This document shows positions 1 through 6,619 of a DNA stretch of 25,356 nt, in pieces (position 1 is the stretch's first letter; every line of letters starts with the position of its first letter). The notes under the pieces were generated by a model. The model searched no databases. It was not told the DNA's origin and worked only from the letters and a program-made list of their open reading frames with translations. The position numbers and the translations under genes are program-made. The stretch lies in assembly GCA_018713005.1 (NCBI GenBank), contig DVFX01000115.1:1-25356 (forward strand). Direction: 5' to 3'. The stretch is from Scatomorpha gallistercoris (GTDB lineage Bacteria > Bacillota > Clostridia > Oscillospirales > Oscillospiraceae).

Positions 1-329
1 AGCTCGCGGAGCTTTTTGTTCGCGCGGATGTATATGGCGTAGGGCACGATTATCATGGGTATGAACATCACGCACATCACGCCGATGGCCACGCCCTCGC
101 CGGTCAGGAAGTGGAGCGGCACCCAGGCCGCCGTCTCTATCAGCACCCAAAGCCACTGCGCACGCTTGAAGCGCCTGGTTATATCCAGCACCCGCGCGTC
201 GCTCCTGGCGCTGTAGGGCAGGGTCGCGCCGAGGATGATGCCCTTCTTGGGCTTGGCCTCGTTGCACATCATCCCCGCCAGCAGCGGCACGACAGACCAG
301 ACCAGCAGGAAGAAAATCATTTTAAGCAT
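1..329 (-). CDS. Small integral membrane protein, C-terminus cut by window edge (DUF1648-like)
   Basis: The reading frame stays open from an ATG at 327-329 to the window edge, giving about 109 residues without a stop. It begins MLKMIFFLLVWSVVPLLAG, a membrane segment. A polar stretch containing GATLPYSARSD follows, then two more hydrophobic segments at roughly residues 58-74 and 77-98. A membrane protein with an 'LG.TLP' motif encoded directly after a small GntR regulator recalls the DUF1648/DUF5808 group, but I recognise it only by pattern. The start overlaps the GntR stop by eight bases. An in-frame ATG at 318-320, just past that stop, is an alternative start; two Shine-Dalgarno-like stretches (AAGGAGG and CGGAGG) each fit one start at about 11 bases. 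It is probably co-transcribed with, and controlled by, the GntR repressor. Its function is not known. Confidence 0.55.
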   Translation of the reverse strand, partial: MLKMIFFLLVWSVVPLLAGMMCNEAKPKKGIILGATLPYSARSDARVLDITRRFKRAQWLWVLIETAAWVPLHFLTGEGVAIGVMCVMFIPMIIVPYAIYIRANKKLRE

Positions 330-705
330 TGCCTCCGCCCCCTCCTTCGCGGAAAATGTCCCGGCACAGCGCGGCAAACTCGTTCTCGTCCATGCCGGTC
401 AGGCGCGCCTCGGCGGCAATGACGCGCAGCGCGGCGACATAGCGCTCACTAAGGGCTCCGGCTCCCGGGGAGCCGCTCACGACGGTCCCGCCACGGCGGT
501 CCGTCGTGATATACCCCTCCTGTTTGAGCAGGCCGTAGGCCTTGTTGACGGTCATCATGTTGACGCCGCTCTGCTCGGCCAGCGCGCGTATCGTCGGCAG
601 CTTTTCGCCGGGCGCGAGCTCGCCCGAGGCTATGCCCAGCACTATCTGATTGCGTATCTGCATGTATATAGGCACCTTCGATGCCATGTCCAGCTTGAGC
701 AGCAC
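322..705 (-). CDS. GntR-family transcriptional regulator, YtrA subfamily
   Basis: This is a short (127-residue) one-domain repressor. The winged helix lies at about residues 8-75 and contains the typical PIYMQIRNQI, GEKLPTIRALAEQSGVN and TVNKAYGLLKQEGYI segments. Only a short helical tail follows, with no large effector domain, as in YtrA-type GntR proteins. These usually repress their own operon of membrane or transport genes. The start is set by the ribosome binding site. AAGGAGG at 714-720 lies eight bases before a GTG at 703-705, whereas the upstream in-frame ATG at 724-726 has no such site and falls at the predicted transcription start. The residues before the GTG (MQKEENA) are actually the SD region read as codons. 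The gene overlaps the following membrane-protein gene. The C-terminus ends in a glycine run encoded by the next gene's ribosome binding region. Confidence 0.88.
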   Translation of the reverse strand: MLLKLDMASKVPIYMQIRNQIVLGIASGELAPGEKLPTIRALAEQSGVNMMTVNKAYGLLKQEGYITTDRRGGTVVSGSPGAGALSERYVAALRVIAAEARLTGMDENEFAALCRDIFREGGGGGNA

Positions 706-720
706 TGCGTTTTCCTCCTT

Positions 721-743
721 TTGCATTACTGATTATAATGCAA
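721..743. promoter_or_regulatory. Palindromic operator over the GntR promoter -10
   Basis: This is a perfect inverted repeat. The arm TTGCATTA (721-728) and its complement TAATGCAA (736-743) are separated by seven bases. It covers most of the -10 box and the predicted transcription start of the GntR operon, which is where an autorepressor would bind. That the GntR protein is the binder is an inference. Confidence 0.7.
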
Positions 744-760
744 ATAATACAAATAGTCAA
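732..760 (-). promoter_or_regulatory. Promoter of the GntR operon
   Basis: On the minus strand, TTGACT (755-760) is separated by 17 bases from a perfect TATAAT (732-737). The predicted transcription start is near 725, which leaves a short leader before the GTG at 705. Confidence 0.85.
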
Positions 761-771
761 GCAGAAAGTGC

Positions 772-800
772 TTGACGCCGGGCAGGGGACTGTGTATAAT
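772..800 (+). promoter_or_regulatory. Promoter of the TetR gene
   Basis: TTGACG (772-777), a 17-base spacer and a perfect TATAAT (795-800) lie upstream of the TetR gene at 833. It is back-to-back with the GntR promoter, with 11 bases between the two -35 boxes. Confidence 0.85.
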
Positions 801-821
801 ACATACCAAACGAATGTATGT
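801..821. promoter_or_regulatory. TetR operator, site 1
   Basis: Inverted repeat with arms ACATAC (801-806) and GTATGT (816-821) around a nine-base centre, immediately downstream of the -10 box and over the predicted transcription start. It matches 18 of 21 bases of site 2 in front of the MFS gene. Likely the autoregulatory site of the TetR protein encoded at 833. Confidence 0.75.
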
Positions 822-832
822 GAGGCGAGCAT

Positions 833-1477
833 ATGGCACGCAACAAGTACCCTGAGATAACGGTGGAGAAGATACTCGACGCGGCGCAGCGATTGTTCCT
901 GGAGAAGGGCTATGAGAATACGACGATACAGGACATCGTCGGCGAGCTTGGAGGGCTGACGAAGGGCGCGGTGTACCACCACTTCAAGAGCAAGGAGGAG
1001 ATAATGGACGCCGTGAACGACCGCATGTTCTTCTCGAATAACCCGTTCGAGGCGGTGCAGGGGCGCGACGACCTCAGCGGGCTTGAAAAGCTGCGCCAGG
1101 CGGTGCTGATTCACAACGCCGACGAGGAGCAGGGCGAGATCAACCGCCAGGCCACGGCGCTGATGAAAAACCCGCAGATGCTCGCAAACATGCTGGCCGC
1201 CAACCGCGAGGTGCTCACGCCGTATTACCGGAAGCTCATTGACGAGGGCATAGCCGACGGCTCAATCACGACGAGCTACCCGCGCGAGCTCTCCGAGCTG
1301 CTGCCCATCCTGACCAGCCTTTGGTTCATACCCAGCATCTACCCCGCGACGCGGGAAGAGCAGAAGCGCAAATTTGCCTTCATCCTGGACATGCTCGACG
1401 CCATGGGCCTGCCGCTGCGCGACGAGGGAGTAGAGGCCGCTGTCGAGCGCTTCTTTGAAAAGTGGCCCGAAAAATAA
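833..1477 (+). CDS. TetR/AcrR-family transcriptional repressor
   Basis: A 214-residue regulator with the N-terminal TetR DNA-binding domain at about residues 8-56. The first helices contain EKILDAAQRLFLEKGYENTT, followed by IQDIVGELGGLTKGAVYHHF, where the recognition helix ends in the hallmark YHHF. The rest is an alpha-helical ligand-binding and dimerisation domain too divergent to name a ligand. The start ATG lies seven bases after GAGG. A shared inverted repeat in its own promoter and in that of the next gene implies that it represses both itself and the MFS exporter. Induction by an exported compound would fit known TetR/MFS pairs but is inference. The stop codon lies inside the left arm of a terminator hairpin. 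Confidence 0.93.
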   Translation: MARNKYPEITVEKILDAAQRLFLEKGYENTTIQDIVGELGGLTKGAVYHHFKSKEEIMDAVNDRMFFSNNPFEAVQGRDDLSGLEKLRQAVLIHNADEEQGEINRQATALMKNPQMLANMLAANREVLTPYYRKLIDEGIADGSITTSYPRELSELLPILTSLWFIPSIYPATREEQKRKFAFILDMLDAMGLPLRDEGVEAAVERFFEKWPEK

Positions 1478-1502
1478 AATTGCCGAAAGGCAGTTTTATT
1501 TT
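1471..1502. terminator. Rho-independent terminator after the TetR gene
   Basis: A 14-base arm at 1471-1484 pairs with 1489-1502 around a GAAA tetraloop, with one G-T wobble. The GC-rich core GCC/GGC is flanked by A and T runs on both sides, so it can work in either direction. The TetR stop codon (1475-1477) is part of the stem. Confidence 0.8.
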
Positions 1503-1508
1503 GGACAA

Positions 1509-1536
1509 TTACATACCTGGCGAATGTATGTATAAT
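1509..1536 (+). promoter_or_regulatory. MFS promoter with TetR operator, site 2
   Basis: ACATAC (1511-1516) and GTATGT (1526-1531) form the same 6-9-6 inverted repeat as site 1. The flanking ACATACC and CGAATGTATGT are identical in both. A perfect TATAAT at 1531-1536 directly abuts the operator, and a weak -35 (TTACAT, 1509-1514) overlaps its left arm. The repressor would therefore sit between the -35 and -10, a classical TetR arrangement. Confidence 0.75.
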
Positions 1537-1553
1537 ACATGAAAGGAGCAAAA

Positions 1554-2768
1554 ATGAAACTATTCACACGCAACTTCACCCTGCTCATACTCGGTCAGGC
1601 CTCGTCGCTGCTGGGCAACGGCGCGCTGCGCTTTGCAGTGAGCATGTATGTCCTCGACGCCACGGGCTCGGCGGGGACGTTTTCGCTCATCGTGGCGCTG
1701 TCGATGCTGCCGATGATAGTGCTCTCGCCTCTGGGCGGGGTGCTGGCGGACAGGGCGGACAGGCGGCGCATCATGGTTGCGCTGGACGCGCTCTCGGGCC
1801 TTACGGTGCTGCTCGGCGCGCTCACGATGGCGCTGGGCGGGGGAGTTGCGGCAGTCGGTGTACTGCTGATGGCGCTCAGCGTGCTGGGCGCGTTCGAGTC
1901 GCCGACCGTGCAGGCCTGCGTGCCGCAGATGCTCAGCGGGGAGAACGTCCTGCGCGGCAACGCCGCCGTCAGCCAGGTACAGGCCGTTACCTCGCTCGTC
2001 ACGCCGTTCCTGGGCGCTGCGGCGTACTCGGCCTTCGGCCTCGGCAGCGTCATGCTTGCCGCAGCGGCCTGCTTCTTCCTCACGGCGCTGCTCGAGTGCT
2101 TCATCCGCCTCGGCTACACCCCGCGCGGGGCGAAGGGCGGAGTGCTCCCGACGGTGCGCAATGATTTGGCCGAGAGCGCGCGCTTCCTGCGCCGCGAGCA
2201 GCCGGACGTGCTCAAACTGCTGCTGTTGTCGGGGGCGGCGAGCATGTTCCTGTCCGGGGTGATGGTCGTCGGCTACCCGTATTTGGTGCGCACGACGCTG
2301 GGACTCTCGTCTGCACACTACGGTGTGGCAGAGAGCGCGGCGGGCGTCGCGGCCATATTGGGCAGCGTGGCTGCGGGATTCATGTCTGTGCGCGGCGCGG
2401 CCTGGATGCGGCGGATGCTGGGCATGTCCGGGGTCGCGGTGCTTGTGGCCGGGGTGGGGTTCGCCCTGGGCCTGGGCGCGGAATTTGTCGTGCTCATGGC
2501 CGCGTTCAGCCTGGCGAATATGGCGTGCAGCGCCTTTTCCGTCTGCGCGATGACGGCCATACAGCGCCGCACGCCCGAGAGCATGACGGGCAAGGTGATG
2601 GCCTTCGTGTATACGCTCTCGCTCTGCGCGCAGCCGCTGGGCCAGCTGCTGTACGGCGCGCTGTTCGACGCCCTGCCCCCGGCCTGGGTGCTTATCCCGA
2701 GCGGGGCGGTGGTCGCCGCCGCGGCGATAGTTTTGCGCGGGTTTTTCGCGCAATTGGACTTGCCGTGA
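1554..2768 (+). CDS. Major facilitator superfamily exporter
   Basis: A 404-residue, about 12-segment membrane transporter. The loop after the second helix has the MFS motif A, GGVLADRADRRR, at about residues 60-71. The overall pattern (N-terminal half, charged central loop RNDLAESARFLRREQPD, C-terminal half) matches proton-driven drug or metabolite exporters of the MFS_3/EntS-like type. The start is the ATG at 1554, five bases after AAAGGAG (1542-1548). An in-frame ATG at 1539 lies before that site and would read it as codons. The gene is preceded by a TetR operator, so it is likely induced when the upstream regulator binds its ligand. The substrate cannot be read from the sequence. The next regulator gene starts 50 bases downstream. 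Confidence 0.9.
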   Translation: MKLFTRNFTLLILGQASSLLGNGALRFAVSMYVLDATGSAGTFSLIVALSMLPMIVLSPLGGVLADRADRRRIMVALDALSGLTVLLGALTMALGGGVAAVGVLLMALSVLGAFESPTVQACVPQMLSGENVLRGNAAVSQVQAVTSLVTPFLGAAAYSAFGLGSVMLAAAACFFLTALLECFIRLGYTPRGAKGGVLPTVRNDLAESARFLRREQPDVLKLLLLSGAASMFLSGVMVVGYPYLVRTTLGLSSAHYGVAESAAGVAAILGSVAAGFMSVRGAAWMRRMLGMSGVAVLVAGVGFALGLGAEFVVLMAAFSLANMACSAFSVCAMTAIQRRTPESMTGKVMAFVYTLSLCAQPLGQLLYGALFDALPPAWVLIPSGAVVAAAAIVLRGFFAQLDLP

Positions 2769-2818
2769 ACCGGGTCGTTTGTTATATTTAATGTATAAAG
2801 CGTAAAGGCGGTGTTATC

Positions 2819-3373
2819 TTGCCGAGTGAAGCGACCAAATACGCGCTGGCGAAGGCGATGGAGGAGTGCATGCGCCGGGAGAGCGTGGAGAACATCACGG
2901 TGACGGAGATAGTCCGCCGCTGCGGCGTGGCGCGCCAGACATTTTACCGGAACTTCCTGGATAAGTACGACCTCATAAACTGGTATTTCGGAAAGCTGCT
3001 GGAGCGCTCTTTTGAGCACATGGGCTCGGGCCGGACGGTGCGAGAGGGCTTGGAGCGGAAGTTCGAGTACATACGGGCGGAGCGCGTGTTTTTCACGGCG
3101 GCGTTCCGCGCGGACGGTACGAACTCGCTCAAGGAGCACGACACGGAGGCGATAATCGAGTTCTATACGCGGCTGATAGAGCGCAAGACTGGCGCGGCTC
3201 CGGAGGGGGAGACAGCCTTCATGCTCGAGCTGTACTGCCGAGGCAGCGTGGCGATGACGGTTGAGTGGGTGCTGGGCGGCATGCGCGCCGAGCCGGCGGA
3301 GCTAGCGCGCTTTATGGTCGACTCCCTGCCCGCGCCGCTGCGGGAGCTGTTCCTGCGCCTGGGCCTGCTTTAG
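2819..3373 (+). CDS. TetR/AcrR-family regulator, DhaS-like
   Basis: 184 residues. The N-terminal helix-turn-helix contains ENITVTEIVRRCGVARQTFYRNF at about residues 24-46, with the typical RQTFYRNF recognition helix. The length and the C-terminal half, with WVLGGM near residue 150 (motif W.l.gGm), match the TetR group with a C-terminal domain like that of DhaS, the dihydroxyacetone kinase regulator. There are no dha genes here, so the target is unknown. The start is a TTG preceded at seven bases by AAAGGCGG; no better start exists in frame before residue 14. TATAAA at 2794-2799 could be a -10 box but lacks a good -35. Co-transcription with the MFS gene 50 bases upstream is equally possible. 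Confidence 0.87.
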   Translation: MPSEATKYALAKAMEECMRRESVENITVTEIVRRCGVARQTFYRNFLDKYDLINWYFGKLLERSFEHMGSGRTVREGLERKFEYIRAERVFFTAAFRADGTNSLKEHDTEAIIEFYTRLIERKTGAAPEGETAFMLELYCRGSVAMTVEWVLGGMRAEPAELARFMVDSLPAPLRELFLRLGLL

Positions 3374-3414
3374 GAAGCCAGCCTGTGGAAAAGAGACAAA
3401 AATTTCATTTTCCG

Positions 3415-3443
3415 TTGACTAAAACTGGCTTTTGTGATAGCAT
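3415..3443 (+). promoter_or_regulatory. Promoter of the SLH protein gene
   Basis: TTGACT (3415-3420), 17 bases, then TAGCAT (3438-3443; four of six -10 positions). The predicted start near 3450 gives a leader of about 95 bases that contains two adjacent inverted repeats. Confidence 0.6.
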
Positions 3444-3459
3444 GGCATTTACAGACCGA

Positions 3460-3498
3460 AATGGCGCTAGCGCCATTCACTTCATCCCGGATGAAGTG
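3460..3498 (+). other. Two abutting inverted repeats in the SLH gene leader
   Basis: AATGGCGCTAGCGCCATT (3460-3477) is a perfect 18-base palindrome. It is followed without a gap by CACTTCATC-CCG-GATGAAGTG (3478-3498), a nine-base-pair hairpin with a three-base loop. Both lie between the promoter and the ribosome binding site. They could be RNA stem-loops (stability or translation control) or a protein-binding site. There is no T-run after them, so they do not look like a terminator. Confidence 0.75.
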
Positions 3499-3543
3499 AT
3501 AAGTCTTGGCCTATGGAGAATATTTTAGAAAAGGAGAATCGGT

Positions 3544-6500
3544 ATGAAGAAACGATTGCTAACAGTGCTGTTAGCCGTGTGCCTGGTGATAGCGCTGGGT
3601 ACGGTTACGGCATGGGCGGATGATGCTGTTGCCTCTGTGAATGGCACGGAGTACAGCTCATTGCAAGACGCAATAGACGCGGCTGAAGACCTTGCTGACG
3701 AGCAGGCTGTTGTAACAATTAATTTGCTTAGTAGCACTATTGGTGGTGAGGTGTCATTTACGGCACCTGGTGTGTATGTGTTAAACTTAAATGGACATAC
3801 ATATACCTCCACCGACGATGATGTTATTAGGGTTATGTCAGCGAGTGTTGACTTGACCATCGAGAATGGCAAACTCTATAGTACCAATCCAAATGCATAT
3901 GGCATTTATGTATATGCTCTTGACACAAATGAAGATAATAAAGTCGATGTTACATGTGATGACGTTACTGTGACACTCGATGGTGTTGAACTTGATGTTG
4001 CAGATCAAGGTTTGGGTGTACAAGGACTCAATACAAATAACAACCTGATTGTAAAAAATTCGACCGTTAAGGCAGGCACGGCCATATATTTCCCACCTAT
4101 TTCTGGTTCTCTGGTAATAGAAAATTCCAACATTATTGGCACAAACAACGGGATATTTGTTAAAGGTGGGGACGTTACGATAAGTGGAAATTCCACTGTT
4201 TCTGCATCCGCAGAAGGAAACATACCACAGTATCCATATCCGGGAAGCGGCACTTTGGAAACTACAGGCATGGCCATATATGTTGAAGGAGGGTATGTTG
4301 CTGAAGGTGGCACACCCCGTCCCATGTCAGTAACAATATACGATGGAACAATTAAAAGCAAAAATAGTTACTCAGTATATGACAACAATATAGTTGATTC
4401 CACTGTTCAAAAAATCCAAGTCTTGGGTGGACATTTTGAAGATGGTGACGAAGTAACTGAAAGCGTTGTTCAGAATTACATACCCGAAGGCGCTGCGCTA
4501 AATTGGAACTCGGCAACTGGTGAGGTGGTTGCAGATGAGGCCGCAATTGAAGCCGCCGCTGCGCGCGTTGGAAGTGTCTATTATGACACGCTTTCTAACG
4601 CCATCGCCGCCGCCGATGACGGCGACACGGTGGAGATGCTTGCGGATGAAACAGGACCTACTGATCGCAACCTTTGGATTCCAAATGGCGTCACTTTGGA
4701 TCTTGGCGGCAATACGCTCACTGCTGGGTATCAAATTGCGATCGGGTATCAAGGGAATACTACTGCTACAGTTAAAAACGGCACTTTGATTGGTAGCAGT
4801 GTGGCTGCAGGTGCTGCGTATAACGCCGGCGGGTCTTTAACATTAGATCAGGTTACCGTTATTTCCAGAAATGATTACTGTGCTGTTCAAAACAATAGCG
4901 GAAACATAACTCTCATTGACTGCATGGTTTATGGCAATAATGGCGGTGGAATTTATGACTTTGGGACGAAGAGTTCAGTCACCTTGAAGAACAGTGATGT
5001 GACAGGAAGCAATTTCGCAGTCTACCATAATGGCTTAACAGCTGGATTTACTCTTAATGCTGAAAATTGCACTATAATTGGTGATAGTGAAGTTGCTTGC
5101 GCCATTTATGTGTCTGGTAGTGCCACAAATACGGCAGAATCGGCGGATGGTATGAATAATATTAACCTTACCAACTGCACAGTAACTGGCCCCACTGGTA
5201 TCGAGGGTAAGTACACAAACATGGTTCTTACCAACTGCGATATCACAGCGACTGCTGAGCCTGATTTTGAGCAGTATAACAACGGTTCTACTGCCTTGGG
5301 ATTCTCTGTGGTTTCCACAGACAATTCTATGAAGCCGAACGATCCTGCTCCGGAAGCAAAAATATCCATTGAGGGCGGTACTTATGTTGGGCTTCTGGGT
5401 CTTACGCAGTATGAGGGTATAGACGAGTATGAGAACTTCAAGGAAGCAAGCTATACTGTAAGCGACGGAAACTTTTCTAGTTCACTTCCGAAAGAGTACC
5501 TCGCCCCCACTCTCACAGCCGAGCTCTACAGCCGCAGCAATCCCGCTGCGCCGTACAGTTACTATCCCTCCGTTGAGGATGCTTTGGAAGCCGCTCAGCC
5601 GGGCGATGTCGTAACCGATCTCAGTGGAGTAACGACTAATACCAGGCATGAAGTGAAGTTCGACAACAACGGAACTGTTGACACTATCAACGTTCTTGAT
5701 GGAGCCACTATAACTCTGACTGCCCCCGCCCGCTCCGGCTACACCTTCGGCGGCTGGCGCTACGGCAACACCGTCTACAAGGCCGGTGAGACTGTCAAGG
5801 TTACCAGCGACATGACCTTCACGGCCATCTGGAACGCCATCAACATCCCCGACACCTACGACATTGACCTTGTTGTCGGCGAGGGCGGAGAGGCCAAGAC
5901 GAACTTCAGCAACGCCAGCGCCGGTACGACCATCACCGTGACTGTCACGCCAGATGAGGGCTACAAGCTCGACTACATCACCGTCGACGGCGAGCGCATC
6001 TCCGGCACCAGCTTTAAGATGCCTGCGCACGACGTGACCGTCCGCGTGTACTTCACCGACGGAACCTCCGCGCTTCCGTTCACCGACGTTTCCGCGAACC
6101 AGTGGTTCTACGACGCGGTTGCGTATGTTTACACCAACGGCATGATGGAGGGCGACAGCGCGACGACCTTCAATCCGGACGGCCGGATGACCCGCGCGAT
6201 GTTCTGGGCGGTGCTGGGCCGCATCGACGGAGCGACCATCACCGGCGCGAACTGGGTTGAGACTGCGCGCAGCTGGGCGATGGCCGAGGGCGTGAGCGAT
6301 GGCACGAACCCGAACGACTACGTCACGCGCGAGATGATGGTGACGATGCTGTGGCGCTACGCTGGCGAGCCCGCGAGCGATGAGAGCCTGAGCGGCTACA
6401 GCGACGCGGCGAACGTGTCCGACTGGGCGGCCGAGGCGATGAGCTGGGCGCTTGAGACCGGCGTCATCGAGGGCGTGACCGCGACGACGCTTCAGCCTCA

Positions 6501-6558
6501 GGGCACGGCGACCCGCGCTCAGTGCGCGACCATCTTCATGCGCTACGACATGATATAA
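3544..6558 (+). CDS. Secreted beta-helix protein with C-terminal SLH cell-wall anchor
   Basis: 1004 residues. A signal peptide begins MKKRLLTVLLAVCLVIALG and probably ends after AWA near residue 26. Residues about 30-690 are low-complexity repeats typical of right-handed parallel beta-helices (short strands such as LTIENGKLYS, VTLKNSDVTGS, INLTNCTVTG). Related 'slQdAIdaA' segments near residues 36, 345 and 675 mark repeated modules. An InlB/Flg_new-type repeat ending SGYTFGGWRYGN...TFTAIW (about 700-766) and a second repeat (about 770-838) follow. Three SLH motifs cover about 843-1004. The canonical TRAE motif reads TRAM, TREM and TRAQ. SLH domains bind wall polysaccharide, so the protein is probably displayed on the surface. 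The ligand of the helix is unknown; adhesin or glycan-binding roles are possible. The start ATG follows AAAAGGAG at seven bases. The helix part is far more AT-rich than the SLH part. Confidence 0.9.
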   Translation: MKKRLLTVLLAVCLVIALGTVTAWADDAVASVNGTEYSSLQDAIDAAEDLADEQAVVTINLLSSTIGGEVSFTAPGVYVLNLNGHTYTSTDDDVIRVMSASVDLTIENGKLYSTNPNAYGIYVYALDTNEDNKVDVTCDDVTVTLDGVELDVADQGLGVQGLNTNNNLIVKNSTVKAGTAIYFPPISGSLVIENSNIIGTNNGIFVKGGDVTISGNSTVSASAEGNIPQYPYPGSGTLETTGMAIYVEGGYVAEGGTPRPMSVTIYDGTIKSKNSYSVYDNNIVDSTVQKIQVLGGHFEDGDEVTESVVQNYIPEGAALNWNSATGEVVADEAAIEAAAARVGSVYYDTLSNAIAAADDGDTVEMLADETGPTDRNLWIPNGVTLDLGGNTLTAGYQIAIGYQGNTTATVKNGTLIGSSVAAGAAYNAGGSLTLDQVTVISRNDYCAVQNNSGNITLIDCMVYGNNGGGIYDFGTKSSVTLKNSDVTGSNFAVYHNGLTAGFTLNAENCTIIGDSEVACAIYVSGSATNTAESADGMNNINLTNCTVTGPTGIEGKYTNMVLTNCDITATAEPDFEQYNNGSTALGFSVVSTDNSMKPNDPAPEAKISIEGGTYVGLLGLTQYEGIDEYENFKEASYTVSDGNFSSSLPKEYLAPTLTAELYSRSNPAAPYSYYPSVEDALEAAQPGDVVTDLSGVTTNTRHEVKFDNNGTVDTINVLDGATITLTAPARSGYTFGGWRYGNTVYKAGETVKVTSDMTFTAIWNAINIPDTYDIDLVVGEGGEAKTNFSNASAGTTITVTVTPDEGYKLDYITVDGERISGTSFKMPAHDVTVRVYFTDGTSALPFTDVSANQWFYDAVAYVYTNGMMEGDSATTFNPDGRMTRAMFWAVLGRIDGATITGANWVETARSWAMAEGVSDGTNPNDYVTREMMVTMLWRYAGEPASDESLSGYSDAANVSDWAAEAMSWALETGVIEGVTATTLQPQGTATRAQCATIFMRYDMI

Positions 6559-6565
6559 AAACACA

Positions 6566-6619
6566 GCCGCGCCAAAACGCGGCACAGCAAAAAGCTCCAC
6601 CTCACGGTGGAGCTTTTTT
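6566..6619. terminator. Hairpin pair and bidirectional terminator between the SLH and MATE genes
   Basis: A small GCCGCG/CGCGGC hairpin (6566-6583) precedes a strong one: AAAAAGCTCCACC (6589-6601), loop TCAC, GGTGGAGCTTTTT (6606-6618), with T/A runs on both sides. It terminates the SLH gene on the plus strand. On the minus strand it overlaps the MATE stop codon, serving both convergent genes. Confidence 0.92.

Noticed and set aside
1560..2753. Long open frame on the minus strand across the MFS gene
   Set aside because: Arg/His/Gln-rich translation without family features; it is a product of the GC-rich codon pattern of the real gene on the plus strand.
2794..2799. TATAAA as the -10 of a separate promoter for the second TetR gene
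   Set aside because: No acceptable -35 box at 15-19 bases; read-through from the MFS gene is as likely.
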